Source: Ovis canadensis (Eukaryota > Chordata > Mammalia > Artiodactyla > Bovidae). Taken from it: a stretch of 64,000 nucleotides of DNA. Positions 49,501-60,411 of this stretch are shown here, in pieces (the first letter of the stretch is position 1; the number at the start of each line of letters is the position of its first letter). Where the stretch lies: positions 31,450,501 through 31,514,500 of the forward strand of contig NC_091251.1 in assembly GCF_042477335.2 (NCBI RefSeq), given 5' to 3'. The position numbers and the translations under genes are program-made. Below the pieces are notes generated by a model. It saw only the letters and a program-made list of their open reading frames with translations. It was not told the origin of the DNA and did no database searches.

Positions 49501-51818
49501 AACTAAGATTCTGCCATGCAGTGTGGAAAAAGAAAACAAATCCCAACTCTGGGAATAGGAGTCAAAGCACAGATAGTCACCAAATGCCTCTTGCAGTTTA
49601 AGAAACTAACCCCCCTGAGCTAGCCCCCTCCAACAGGTGCAGATGCCATCCTCTCCCCCTGCCATTTCAGAGCTGTGTATTATTTTACTGGATGGAAGAG
49701 GCCATAAAGCCTACTTAAAGGTCAACTTCCTAAAAGCTATTTCTGCTCCTTCCCCTGCACACAGCAGACCCTGGCACAAGTCCGCAGGAGGGATCAATTG
49801 TGAATGGACCTTCACTGGTGTCTCTAGCTCTCTCTTTGGGCTAAGCGCAGGTTTGCAGGAATGCCTAGTGACTGCTGCGGAGGACTCTTCACCTTTGGGG
49901 AATTTAGAACGCCATCTGTGGGCTTCCTGACCCAGGGTGCCTGCTGAGTGTACTTCCCCTGAACTTGGTCAGGTCCCTGTGACATTTGGAGGCTACAGGC
50001 TGTTTATGGAACATGGGTTAGGGAACCTACGAGGAACACTCTCATGTTTCCAGAAAGGAGGTGTACAGTTTTTGGATTGCATTTCCTGAGGCTTTATTTT
50101 TAGTTTAAACTTATCACCAACTTTCAAATGCCAGAGGGCAACCCCTAACCCCTTGACCTTATAGGGCAGCATTTTCTTTATTCTGAACAGGAAATACAGA
50201 GTCCAAGAGGAGCAAGAGTTTGCCTCCCCCATTAGTCTTCTATCGATGCCAGTATGAAATCCCATGGCACTGTTCCTCAGGCAGCCCACACACTCCTCAA
50301 AATTAGCTTGTTCTGATCTTGGGAACAGAAGCACAATGGAGCACTTCCCAATAGCTGTCACCTGGTCCCAGGGGTCAAGTCAGCTCATAAACAGCCCCAG
50401 TACTAACACACTCCTCCCAGACCACTGGACAAGTGTGCTGACTTTATTTTAATGTCCCAGAACTCCTGGGAAGGGACAGGCTGGGAACACAATGTTGATG
50501 GAGTGGGGTACTACACGCCAGGACCCAGTCCTTCACTTGCAATAGTGGAAACCCTTCTCTGGGACCTGTCCCATTTATCATGGGTCTAAAATAAAAATAG
50601 GCCAGAATAACCCGTAGGGTGACTTACTGGTTCATCATTGCAATTATGAACTGTTATAGAAACCCTGGTACAGAAGTGTCAAGCCCCACGGCTTAAGAGG
50701 GGATTCCAGGAAAACCCTTCCATGCTTTCCATATCAAAGGCTAATGGAGCACAGGTGTTGGGGAGAACCATGGCCGATGACAAAGCAGGTCATCTTTGCT
50801 TAAGGAGACCTGGCCACTTGAGATGTCAGGGGTTGGGGGGAAGAAGAGTAGGGATGGGCTGGTGAAGACTACCTTGCCATTGGTTCCCCGCTTTTTCTTG
50901 CCTGGTCCACTGTGGCTAAATAAACATGGCATGCCGATCCTGTTTCCTACAAGCTGCCCCAGGGGCCACACCATCAAGGCTCACCTCGTGGGTTCCATGA
51001 GAGAAGTTCAAACGAGCCACATTCATTCCAGACTTAATCATCTCCTTCAATGTCTCCACTGCTCGTGAAGCTGGGCCTAGTTCAGAAAAAAACAAAAAAA
51101 AAAGTTTGAAAGTCATTAAGTGTTCATTATCCAAAAGAGGATTAACACTTCAAGTGTGCTTCAGTTTAAAGAACTTTTAATAACCAGCGTAAAATGTAGC
51201 CAGCCGACTATGTTTTCCCCGAAGCCCAGTCAGATGCACAACTGCAGAATTTTGGTTGAACAGAGCCAAGTCCACAAGATCTTTCCTAGGTCTCTGAGAT
51301 GCTCACAACCAGTAAGAACTGCCATGGAAAACACCCTCTAAATTTTACCTTTAGAAGAACACATAAAGCATATGAATTCCTTCCTGCAAATTCCTATGAA
51401 CTCAGTTTGAAGAAGGAAATGGCAACCCACTCCAGTATTCTTGTCTGACAAATCCCATGGACAGAGGAGCCTGGTGGGCTACAGTGCATGGGTCATAAAG
51501 AGTTAGTCAGGTCTGAGTGACCAAGCCCATGACTTCATTTCCCCTGAGAATCTCTCTGTAGCATCCTGCTCAGAACCCAGGTGTGCTATTTAGTCTTTTG
51601 CGGGGAGAAAAGCTCACTGTCTGAGGAAGCCCTTGTTTCAGAGGGAGTGGGCACCCGCACTCACCAATGGTACAGATGATGCCGGTGTTTCGGGCAGTGA
51701 TGGGCGGTGAGTCAATGTCCAGGCGGCACATGTGCTCCAGGAATGTGTCGGCCATGGCTGCGTGCAGCTGCTGAGTCTGAATGAAGGCCGTCCCGGCATC
51801 GCTGTGGTGCTTCGACAT
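37486..51818 (-). CDS. PKM: Pyruvate kinase M (M1/M2), spliced
   Basis: Coding exons 2-8, 9 or 10, 11 and 12 join to 1596 nt: 531 codons plus TGA, the usual PKM length. The enzyme moves phosphate from phosphoenolpyruvate to ADP, the last step of glycolysis, as a cytosolic tetramer. Visible sites: RLNFSH (R73, N75, S77; K+/substrate), [10 protein letters not shown] (D113, T114), [10 protein letters not shown] (K270, E272), ARGDLG (D296; Mg2+) and CATQ (T328). With exon 10 the fructose-1,6-bisphosphate site is complete: [16 protein letters not shown] and [11 protein letters not shown]. With exon 9 the lysine is glutamate (TESGRS), as in constitutively active M1. ATG at 51818 is in a GCC-ATG context. 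No stop or frameshift, so the gene looks intact. M1 is typical of muscle and brain; M2 is typical of embryonic and proliferating tissue. Confidence 0.99.
37650..37905 (-). mobile_element. BovB LINE 3' fragment in PKM intron 11
   Basis: Minus-strand reading: 'ctttggccacctcatgcgaa', 'ggagttggtgatggacaggg', 'gtcgcaaagagtcggacacc', ending 'gaactgaact'. It shares these blocks with the BovB at 8104-8527 and is shorter. It is in the same direction as PKM and ends near the exon 12 acceptor. Confidence 0.88.
38538..38719 (-). CDS. PKM: PKM exon 11
   Basis: 182 bp encoding [20 protein letters not shown] through [20 protein letters not shown] to NLAMNV. C-terminal domain, including the W and R residues of the FBP site. 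Acceptor 'cccatctcag', donor GTTG|gtgcgt. Confidence 0.99.
38720..40478 (-). other. PKM: PKM intron 10
   Basis: Donor gtagga after exon 10. No SINE or LINE recognised, unlike most introns here; it has one short A-run near 39132. Confidence 0.75.
40479..40645 (-). CDS. PKM: PKM exon 10 (M2-specific)
   Basis: 167 bp. Begins [20 protein letters not shown] and ends VLTKSG-R. The lysine of TKSGR is the FBP/phosphotyrosine contact of M2. Same length and phase as exon 9. Acceptor 'gcccctag' (tag rather than cag), donor CAG|gtagga. Confidence 0.98.
41021..41026 (-). promoter_or_regulatory. PKM: TAGGGC element at exon 9 donor
   Basis: The exon 9 donor reads CAG|gtagggc. In human PKM the same UAGGGC is reported to bind hnRNP A1/A2 and to repress exon 9. 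Exon 10 has gtaggag instead, so the motif separates the two exons here too. Confidence 0.75.
41028..41194 (-). CDS. PKM: PKM exon 9 (M1-specific)
   Basis: 167 bp. Begins [20 protein letters not shown] and ends VLTESG-R; the middle reads [20 protein letters not shown]. Mutually exclusive with exon 10, 382 bp away. Acceptor 'ccttacag', donor CAG|gtaggg. Confidence 0.98.
41195..41250 (-). promoter_or_regulatory. PKM: Pyrimidine tract upstream of exon 9
   Basis: On the minus strand this is a C/T-rich run containing TTCTTC (41231-41236) and CTCTTCC, the type of site PTB binds. PTB repression of exon 9 through this tract is known in human. The function here is inferred. Confidence 0.65.
41251..44123 (-). 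other. PKM: PKM intron 8, SINE-poor
   Basis: About 2.9 kb with no ruminant SINE. MIR-like fragments appear near 42520-42640 and 42680-42760 ('agataaggccttgagaggtt'). Confidence 0.55.
44124..44276 (-). CDS. PKM: PKM exon 8
   Basis: 153 bp, 51 codons: [20 protein letters not shown] through [20 protein letters not shown] to MQHL. Active-site barrel. Acceptor 'ccctcccag', donor CTG|gtaagt. Confidence 0.99.
44503..44653 (-). CDS. PKM: PKM exon 7
   Basis: 151 bp: [20 protein letters not shown] through [20 protein letters not shown] to CATQ. It holds the Mg2+ ligand D296 and T328. Acceptor 'gcctgtcag', donor CAG|gtgtgt, a weak variant. Confidence 0.99.
44944..45225 (-). mobile_element. L1 3' UTR-like fragment in PKM intron 6
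   Basis: 'catggaggtacagctgatta', 'gttgccatataacatcgagc' and 'gtgctacacagtagtcctat' are inverted L1 3' end phrases of artiodactyl genomes. About 290 bp from exon 7. Confidence 0.65.
46042..46251 (-). repeat. Bov-tA SINE in PKM intron 6
   Basis: 'gtgcactaagtcacttcagt', 'ccaccaggctcctctgtcga', 'ggatcgaactcacggttcct', ending 'gccacctggcaagccc'. It lies 133 bp past the exon 6 donor, in the sense direction of the gene. Confidence 0.88.
46384..46654 (-). CDS. PKM: PKM exon 6
   Basis: 271 bp: [20 protein letters not shown] through [20 protein letters not shown] to [12 protein letters not shown]. It carries the catalytic lysine. The second codon is CCT (Pro), where human PKM has Ala. Acceptor 'ccatacag', donor GGAG|gtaagt. 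Confidence 0.99.
46800..46995 (+). repeat. MIR SINE
   Basis: 'gggcaagtccattaacctct', 'ctgtgtctcacctccacagg', 'agcttagagcagtgcagatc' follow the MIR consensus order. Confidence 0.75.
47163..47390 (+). repeat. CHR-type SINE in PKM intron 5
   Basis: 'gggacttccctggtggtcca' head, 'aacgcagccaaaataaatat' end and A-rich tail. It lies about 120 bp past the exon 5 donor, antisense to the gene. Confidence 0.88.
47509..47695 (-). CDS. PKM: PKM exon 5
   Basis: 187 bp: [20 protein letters not shown] through [20 protein letters not shown] to LISLLVKQK. This is the B domain that closes over the active site. Acceptor 'tctgctgcag', donor AAAG|gtaggg. Confidence 0.99.
48096..48227 (-). CDS. PKM: PKM exon 4
   Basis: 132 bp, 44 codons: [20 protein letters not shown] through [20 protein letters not shown] to KG. 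It holds D113/T114. Acceptor 'ttcccccag', donor GGC|gtgagt. Confidence 0.99.
48228..50984 (-). other. PKM: PKM intron 3
   Basis: 2.8 kb. Apart from the CHR-type SINE at 49421-49540 nothing was recognised. Confidence 0.7.
49421..49540 (+). repeat. CHR-type SINE
   Basis: 'gggacttcccaggtggtcca' head, 'gatccctggttggggaacta', A-rich end. Confidence 0.85.
50985..51076 (-). CDS. PKM: PKM exon 3
   Basis: 92 bp: [20 protein letters not shown] then [10 protein letters not shown], with R73, N75 and S77. Acceptor 'ctgaactag', donor GAG|gtgagc. Confidence 0.99.
51411..51530 (+). repeat. BOV-A monomer fragment in PKM intron 2
   Basis: 'gaaatggcaacccactccag' and 'aaatcccatggacagaggag' with a decayed tail. 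135 bp past the exon 2 donor. Confidence 0.82.
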
Positions 51819-51846
51819 GGCTTCTGATGGCTTGGGTCCAGAGGAA
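51665..51846 (-). CDS. PKM: PKM exon 2 (start codon exon)
   Basis: 28 nt of 5' UTR (51819-51846), then ATG at 51818 and [20 protein letters not shown] through [20 protein letters not shown] to CTI. The coding part is 51665-51818. Acceptor 'ctctctctccag', donor ATTG|gtgagt. Confidence 0.98.
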
Positions 51847-53875
51847 CTGGAGAGAGAGTGTGATCTGTCTGAGTGGCTAATATATATCTTGGCAAAGAAG
51901 CTGCTTCCTGCTCACACATTAACTCAACAAGCATGCTCTGTGCACAAGCCACAGGCAGCCCTGCTACGCTCTGGCTACGTGGGTGCTCAATTCGGGCCAT
52001 GGGCTCACATTATCATGAGCAAGTAGGAAAGACCCCAAAGAATAAGTCAAAACCACATTCCCAATGAATGTACTTCCCAGGCACATGTTAAACACACACC
52101 TCCCTCACACTGGGATAATGTCTATCTTGACTTCCCTACTAATCCTGTAAATGGCACCATTTATATGCACTGCATGTTTCCTCAAAAAGAGCCAATCTTC
52201 CAGGGATACAGACAACTCACCCCTAGCTCAGTACTGTGGTCAATCTAGATCTTTTTGTGAAAAGCTGTCTCAAAGCTATAAACATCTGCTATGGGGTGTG
52301 GCACCCACACTCTCTCTTAACAGTCCCCACCCAAACCCAAAGCGACCTTCCTGGTCGTGGAGACACAACCACTATTCAGGTAGCCTCCTAGTCCTGGAGT
52401 CCTAGGTTTCACTAACCCAGAGGGACACATTAAGTCCATTCCTCGATTCACCCTAGGCTGGACAGTATGCCCCTGCCCACTGAGAGGCAAAAACCCCCAA
52501 TCCCTGGACAGGTAAGTCCAACCAGAACCAAGAATGCAAAATATTTTTTTCCCCAGGAATCTGTACTTAAAAACTACATCTGGTACTTTCAGTCAGAAGG
52601 ACTTAAGCACACTCAAAGCAATTTGCGTCAAACCAAGGATAACCACAATGGTCCTAGCCTGGCTCTAAAATTATTGCACTATGAAGAAATTAACACTGCT
52701 TCTCAAATCCTTTCCAGGCTGATCTTCTGACCCGCCACCCATTCCCTTTCTAAGTCTGGAAAGCACACCACTCACAGTAACAAAGACCATCTGTTCCAGG
52801 TAATTAATCAGCCCAGGTCACAAGCCTGACCCAGGGCACAATGGCTCAGACTTTTGTTTTTCTTCATTGCTGACTTTACAACTAAACTCAGTCAGTTAGT
52901 TAGCTGATTATAGGCGAGACTTGAGAAGCTTCCAGGCAGTGTCTGAAGACTCATCAGGTAAGCACGGGAGCGGGAAGCTTGCAGTCCTCATCAGAATGCC
53001 ATTCCTTTTCGCAGGTTTTCAGACTAAGGGCTGCTCCTTCTCAAATCCTCGTGCCTACATGCTGCACCAAGGCATAAGAACAAGCCTTTCTTTTTCGCCC
53101 TGTCCCACCTCCAAAATCTCAGGGCTCCAAACCAAGGCACCCCACACAGGTAACCCTGACTCTTTCTCCTCCTCCATCCTTGACTGTGTGGCCTCTCTGG
53201 GTGGCTGGAGCACAGCATGCATCTAAACCCATCTGACGCTTTCAAACAGTCTGGTAAACTTCAAGAAGCTCTGTGACCAGTTATAAGTGAAGCTCCTACA
53301 AGTTGTTGAAAACCGATAGCTATAGATCCCCAACTGCACCTTTAAAAACAAGAAACTAAGACACCAGCCAACTACTCCACATGGCATATACACCGTTCCT
53401 TTTGATGTATATCTCCTAACTCCCCACCACATAACCAGGTACCAAGATGAAAACAACACTCTCTCCTCCATGACCCAGGGGTTTTGGATCTCTTAGCACC
53501 AAGACCTTGGAGGTAGTCCGTGTTTGTTGAATGATGTTTCAGAGCACCTATTAATGCCTCTGTGTCAAATCGAAGTTATAGCTCTGCCCCCTCCCCCACC
53601 AAATCTGAGAACTTCTGAATCACCGACAGGATGGCCTGGGCAGCCAACCCTTTCCATGCACTCAGGGTGGAAGCCGGGCTTACACAGCAGCACCCCCTAT
53701 TCCTGTGGTGTGTAGGTGCGTCTGGCTGTAAAGGGAACACCACTGAAGAGATGGTTCCCTTGGTGGCACACCAAGGCCACTGGAACACACAGGTCTCACT
53801 GTGGCCTCCAGGCAAATGGAGTCATCCAGTGTGACCTCAATGAGTGGGTTAAAGTAACTCTTAAAAATCATCAGT

Positions 53876-53988
53876 TGGGGACCTCACTGGCAGTCCAGTC
53901 GTTAAGACTCCACACTTCCATTGCAAGGACCATGAGTCTGATCCTCAGCTGGGAAAATAAGACCCCACTGCTACATAGTGTGGCCCCT
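53876..53988 (+). repeat. CHR-type SINE, diverged
   Basis: 'ggggacctcactggcagtcc' head and 'gatcctcagctgggaaaata'; mutated throughout. Confidence 0.7.
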
Positions 53989-54827
53989 CAAAAAGGCATT
54001 CGCTGGATCGGCTCTAGACCTGAGACATCAGGGTCTCCTTGCAAAGACCCCCGCCTAGGGCCACTGATCATTGTGTCATACCTTGTGTTCTCTGGGCTTG
54101 GGCTTCCGGTGACATAATGCTCTTTTTTTGACTCAGGGTGGCTCCTCGGCCCCACTTGCAAAGACTGCTCGGAGCTGAGAAAGGTTTGCCCTGCAGAGCT
54201 GTACAAGGATTAAGGTAAAAGCTGAGTGCAACTAAAGCTCTTTGGGGTAATGGAGAAATCCCCTTAATAACCAGGCATTCAAGCAGTGGTAGTTCCTAGA
54301 GATTCGGCTATGTTATAAATTAATACGCAGAAGTCACCCAAGAAAATTCTCCGGTAAAAGAGCTGTCGGTGGCTCCTTTGCAATGCTTTATCCCCTCCCC
54401 TATAACGTCTCTTTAAACCTTGGTTTATTAACATTTCACTATTGCCCCGCACTTTTCTTTGGGAGGGGAAGCACTAAATTAAACATACATAACTGGACCA
54501 GAAGGATACCCACCAAAATATTATCAGCATATTATCTGGGTGGTAGGATTACAGCAAATTTCTTTCTTCTCTTTACTAAAAAGTTTACTGATACTACTTT
54601 CATAAGAAAAATTCTAAACGTACCTCTTTGAAAAATGACACATTTACAAGCATCCTGGTAAAAATGTTGGAATTAAAACAAAAGTGAAGGTCCTCATGCC
54701 ATTATTCAACTGCCACTCTATGTACTTCAGGAATATTCTAAACATGGTAGAGGTGGAAAAATGCATCTTGGGCCCTAGATCACAAACTCACAGCAGGACA
54801 GTTTCACTGACTAAGAAGATCAGCCTT

Positions 54828-54950
54828 AGGAATTCTCTGGTGGTTCAGTGGTTAGGACTCAGCACTTTCACTCCCTGGGCCCAGGTTCAATCCCTGGTCG
54901 GCGAACTAAGATCCCGCAAGCCACATGGCACAATGAGGGAAAAAGAAACC
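54828..54950 (+). repeat. CHR-type SINE
   Basis: 'aggaattctctggtggttca' head, 'caatccctggtcggcgaact', A-rich end. Confidence 0.83.
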
Positions 54951-56435
54951 CGAGTCACTCTAATACAGTAGATACCAAAGGATGGTCCATGAGAGCAGAA
55001 CTTTCAAAGACATTATTTGTGCTGGTATTTGTACTGATGGTGCAGAAGCAATGGGCAGGTAAAACCTTGATTCGTCCAGAACCTCCAAGTCGGGGGGAGG
55101 AAAGCTAATATGGTCCACAGGACAACTCTGTGCCCCAAATCTGAGTTACATGCCCAAATCCAACAAACTTCTCTTCCTATTTAGCCTGCCCTCAAGCATC
55201 AGAGCAGATCTTTGTGACAAGGATATTCTAGTACAGAAGGGCTGCCCCAAGAACAGGAGATGCTATCAGCAGATACAATTAATATACTGGGCTCAACCAC
55301 TAACCCTATTTCATCATCTCAGATTAAACCTGAGGTCTACAAGCTCTGATCTTTTGCTCACCCAGGCTACTAAGTACAAAAATAACAAGTGAAATTTTAC
55401 TTGCCATTTGAGTGTGTGTACCCACCAGCAATCCAAAAAAGCTGGCTTGTCAGCAAGTCTGTCCAGATTCCTGAGATCTCACCATGTCCTTAAAGTCCGC
55501 TACCAAACCAGAGACCTTGTCACCTGCCCAGGTCCCCAGCTGGGTTTCCATTCCCTCAAGCGTTGCCCTGGAGCCTCTCATGAGCCTCTTCTCCGGAGCA
55601 CATGCTGCCCATCCCCACCTAAAACAACCCCTAGACTCTCCCCCAGCCTCTGGACAGTGCCTGCCAGCACATATTGCCCAGTTCATGCCAGTCTGACTCA
55701 TTCCTACATCCTCCTCCTCAGGAGGCACAGACATGCAGAGCCAACCTCCAGCCAGCAGTGGAAGCTGGGCGTCTCCACTGATGGCAGCGAATGCCGTGCC
55801 CGGGTACGGGAACCTGAATCTTGAGCCCGAGCCCCTGCTGTAGCATCCTCCTCAGAGACATTTCTCCTCTGTGAGAAACAAGACACCATCAGAGGCCTGA
55901 GAGCAGCTGAAAGGACGGAGCAGGCACAAGTGACTGCTCAGCTCCACGGGCCCCGACTCCCACCTCTCCTTCTGCAAGTGGCTCCTGGTCTCCTGAAGCC
56001 AGAGCTCAGTCCATGCCAGACACAAGTCTTGGATCACTCTTTAGAAACCAGGGCATAGAAACCATAAAAGAAAAAAAATACCCAACACGTCACTGAGAGC
56101 CAGTACTGCTGGCAGGGTGTGCTGGAAGGATTCACGCTTCACTCCACCGATTCAAGCTTCCACAAAAGCCCACATCATTCTGCCCTAGTTAAAGCCAGCT
56201 TGGCCTATGAGACCACATCTGCATAAGCCAACCCTTAACCAATGTGTGCTCTGATGCCAATCTTACTACACAGGCTGACTTAATGATGATGGCACCTGCT
56301 GCCCACGACTGTGACATCAATTTGCTATCTACATCTCCATTATAACTGAGTCTCCAAGCCAGTACGGAGGTCTGATTCCCACATCTTTGGCATACCAACA
56401 ACCATTAGAAAGTTTTCATCACAGTATGTTGGACA

Positions 56436-56557
56436 GGGACTTTCCTGCTGGCCCAGTGGCTAAGACTCCAAGCTCCCAGGTTTGATCCTTGGTCAGGGAA
56501 CTAAATCCCACGTGCTGCACCTAAGACCTGACCCAGTGAAATAAATATTTTAAAAAT
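56436..56557 (+). repeat. CHR-type SINE
   Basis: 'gggactttcctgctggccca' head, 'gatccttggtcagggaacta', 'gacccagtgaaataaatatt' end. Confidence 0.82.
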
Positions 56558-56774
56558 GCTGGACAAGGCATTCAGGTCAGTCTACTCTCTAGAAGTTCTG
56601 TTAGTAGATGATGGAGCAAAAAAAAATATAATTCCCAAGACTGGCCCTTATCTGACAAAGGCAGTGACAAGATCAAAATGGGTGCCAGGCCAGGCACAAA
56701 ACCTAATAAGGTCTGGAGTGAATACTCAGCTGTTCATCCTATTTGTTGCTATCGGTCAGCCGCATCTTACATCT

Positions 56775-56947
56775 TACTCTTTTGCGATCCCATGGACTGC
56801 AGCCCACCAGGCTCCTCTGTCCATTCAATTCTCCGGGCAAGAATACTAGAGTCAGTTGCAACTTCCTACTCCAGGGAGTAGGGATTGTAACTGAGTCTCC
56901 AGCACTGGCAGATGGGTCCCTTACACTGAACCACCTGAGAAGCCCTT
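56775..56947 (-). repeat. Bov-tA SINE
   Basis: 'tcttttgcgatcccatggac', 'ccaccaggctcctctgtcca', ending 'gaaccacctgagaagccc'. Inverted and partly decayed. Confidence 0.82.
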
Positions 56948-57798
56948 CATCCTCCTACACAGTTAGAGTAATGATAACAGTATATTTGCATATGGAGTGG
57001 GGCCAGGACAAGCAGTTCTTAGCTAAGAGATGGGAATATTAAGTCCATTCTCTCCTCAACAGGTCCCATAACAGAAAGCATAGTCTGGTGTTACCATGTT
57101 ACACAAAACAAAATGAGCCCACTGTAGGTTTAAGTAAAATTCCCTTGCTCTTTTATTCAGGGTTAGAACTAAGTGACTTAAATATTATACATAGGAGCCC
57201 AAGGTCCTATTTCAAATCTGAGTGTGCAATAGGGCACAAAAGCTGATGCTAAATGAGCCCACCCCTATAAGGACCACTCAACTCCAGGGCAGGAAGTCCT
57301 GAGTCAGAGAAACTGCTACCATTTCAAATGCTGAGGATTTCCTGGTTCAATCACAGATGCCCAGAGAAGAGACCTGGTTTCAGTCTGGAGGAGGAAGTGG
57401 AGACGAAGCTTTTGCTGAGTTGTGCTCCTTACTAGACTTAAAATTTATGAGGCAGTGCTTCAGGGCATGAGACTGACACTTTGGAAGCACCAAGGGACCT
57501 AGGACCCTGATTCAAGATCCTTCCAAGTCAGGTACAACACCAGGGGGAGGGATAGCCTCAGAAAAGGGAGGCCTTGGCTCAGTACGAGGAGGAGCTGCCC
57601 TCCATCAGTCATAGCTGCAGGGAGAAGAGGAGGGGATGGGAGGAGGAAGGGCATGCCAGATCTCCCAGAGCACTGACCTACTTAGTATGCCTGGTCTCCC
57701 TACAGTGAACACCATATAGGTTTGCTTGTTTTGAACTGAAGAAAGAAACATTAACATCTATATTTCTGCCACCCAGAACTGACCATTAATATTATCCA

Positions 57799-57912
57799 AG
57801 GAATTCCCTGGCAGTCCAGTGGTTAGGACTCCATACTTTCACTGCCAAGGGCTGGGTTCAAACCTGGTTGGGGAACTAAGATGCTGTGAGACATGGCCAA
57901 AAAAAAAAAATT
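57799..57912 (+). repeat. CHR-type SINE
   Basis: 'aggaattccctggcagtcca' head, 'aacctggttggggaactaag', poly(A) end. Confidence 0.84.
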
Positions 57913-58329
57913 GTTCTTAATCCAGATTTTTAGACTTAAAAAAAAACAACAACAAACAAACCATTGTATCCAATTCATTTGTCCTCCATCCCCAGGTGGT
58001 TCCTCCAACCCTTTCACATTGCATCCTAACACCCAACCAAGGTCATGAATTTTCTATCCTTATAGTTCATCTAAGGGTGTCTTATCTCTACTCAACACTG
58101 TGATACTGCTGCTTCTATAATACGCTAAGTAATGCACTGAAAGGCATTATCAAACAACTTGCTTTCGCAGCATACTTAAGATCTATCCAGTTGGCACACA
58201 GCTCTCGTTAATTAATGTGAACTGCTACACTACCCCAGTGCGTGACTAGACCATCTATTTATGTATTCCCTTATTGGTTGATCATTTTCCCACTAAGCCC
58301 AATTTTTCCTCATTAATCAATACTATAAT

Positions 58330-58560
58330 ATTTCTCCTAGTACATGTCTCTTTGCGCAGGTGTGGTTTCTATATCCAGAGGTGTATTCCTGGGCCACACG
58401 GTATGCTTGCTTTCTGTTTTACAAAATAGTGCTTAATTGCTTTCCAAAGTGGTTATATTAATTTACAACCAACCAGTAAAGTGAGTTCTTGCCTTCCCAC
58501 ACCTTTGTCAACACTTGACATTGTCAGACTCTTACAGCGTTTGCCCATCTGATGCGTGAT
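58330..58560 (-). repeat. Old L1M-type fragment
   Basis: 'attgctttccaaagtggtta' and 'acctttgtcaacacttgaca' are inverted L1 3' phrases. Diverged. Confidence 0.55.
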
Positions 58561-59379
58561 GTGTTAATCTGCTAACAAAATAACAAAAGGAGGATATCAG
58601 ATATCAGGATAGTTTTCTTTTGAGTCTTTACTTTCCTGCCTCTTATCTAGACTAAAACTTCAGTGCTCCTCCAAAGTGTTGTATGGCTTGGTCTCATATG
58701 CCATGACTGCACTCATCACCTGAGAAAGGGGTGGTGTGATACCAGTCATCTACAGTTAAATATTATCTGTTGGCTGATTAAGTGTTTGGAAGGGCTGGGC
58801 CTCCTTTCAGATAATTTTTATAAGAAAAAAAAAAAAATTTTTTTAACTGCCATCAGCCGAGCTGGTCCATACTCTGAAATGCCAGGAGCAGCAACCCTGT
58901 CATCGCTAGTCTTGGCATCTCCCCGACTAAAGCCCTTGTCCGACTTCCAAACACAGCTTGCTGGCGTCAGGAAAAAGAGGCTTACTGGTCCCCATGAGTT
59001 TTGCCTATAGGGAGAAATGGGGGAGGGGAGTCAGGCCACCAGAAGTACTGCAGCCTGGCTCTCCCTCCTACGTGCAGACGGGCACAAACCAATATAGGAA
59101 AAACGGCTGCAGGGGTGGGGTTGCGCCACTTGGTGGCCCTGCCCACCTCCCCTCCTAAGCTGAGCAGTCATAGGAGGAGGTCCAAAGGTTCAGCGGAGTC
59201 TGCATGCACTGCCACTCACCACCCGTCCTGGCTCACCTCCCCCAGAACAGCTTCTTTAACAAAGCCCCAGATAATCAGCCTATTCATTTATCTAGTCCTT
59301 GGCTAGTTTGTGGTTAAAGAGAGAGAGAGGAAAAAAGCAAGTTTCCAGAATGTATGGTAGAATTAAGAATGGTCTTCAT

Positions 59380-59505
59380 TGGGAATTCCCCGGTGGTCCA
59401 ATGGTGAAGACACTGCACTTTCAATGCCCAGGGCCCACGTTCAACCCCTGGTGGGGAAACTAATATTCCCACAAGCTGTGACACAAAGCAATGCCCCCTC
59501 CCCCC
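59380..59505 (+). repeat. CHR-type SINE
   Basis: 'gggaattccccggtggtcca' head and 'caacccctggtggggaaact'. Confidence 0.8.
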
Positions 59506-59863
59506 ACCACAAAGAGTGGTCTTCATTTAGTTCTATTTCTATCTGTACAAGAACTGAAGCTTAAAGTGATGATTCAAGGTCCCATAGGACTGGTCACGAA
59601 GTAAATCACTTACATGTCTCACAAGACCCTCACTCAACAGTGTTGCAAGACAACTCTGCTCCCATGGATGCCTCATTCCTGTGGCACACCAGTAAACTGG
59701 GATTTGACTGTGGATATTCCGGATGATTCAGAAATAAAGTTAATGTCAAATGAGTCATTCCCCCCCACCTTCAGTCTTAGCTCTTAGCCAAAATAACACA
59801 CCCTTACTTGCCTTTATAAAACCTGAAGACAAAAACTCCTGTAGACTTGCATTACAAGTCTGT

Positions 59864-60012
59864 AATGTAAGAATTCGGAGAAGGCGATGGCAGCCCACTC
59901 CAGTACTCTTGCCTGGAGAATCCCAGGGACAGGGGAGCCTGGTGGGCTGCCGTCTATGGAGTCACACAGAGTTGGACACGACTGAAGTAACTTAGCAGCA
60001 GCAATGTAAGAA
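59864..60012 (+). repeat. BOV-A monomer with target-site duplication
   Basis: 'cgatggcagcccactccagt', 'cttgcctggagaatcccagg', tail 'gttggacacgactgaagtaa'. The flanks aatgtaagaa (59864-59873 and 60003-60012) are identical. Confidence 0.9.
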
Positions 60013-60373
60013 CTGCATGTTTTTCTACCTTCCTGCTCTCAAACATTTCCCCATTTCTTTCACTGCCTCAACATTAAGAAATAAGCCGTTTTAAGAAATA
60101 AAATGGCATTTCCTGTGACCCCACATTAATGTCACAACACTCAGGGCACACAAGCACCTCCCCTTAGGTGTTAGCTGCTTGGAGTTAACAGCTATCAAAC
60201 TTGCCAAGTCACTGGTGCTGCAATTCCTAAAGACCCAATAATGCTTTTGGTTAAACTGTGAATTCAACACTGAAATTATTTACTTCTAATGCAGTGCTTA
60301 AAATGAGAGCAGCTCTCCTATATATAAGACTAATGTCCCTCCATTTTGGCTCCAGTCTAGTAATGCAGAAATG

Positions 60374-60411
60374 AGTTCATCGTTATTCATCAAGTTCATC
60401 GTTATTCATCT
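60374..60411 (+). repeat. 19-bp perfect tandem duplication
   Basis: The unit agttcatcgttattcatca occurs twice in direct succession (60374-60392, 60393-60411), in PKM intron 1. Confidence 0.9.
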
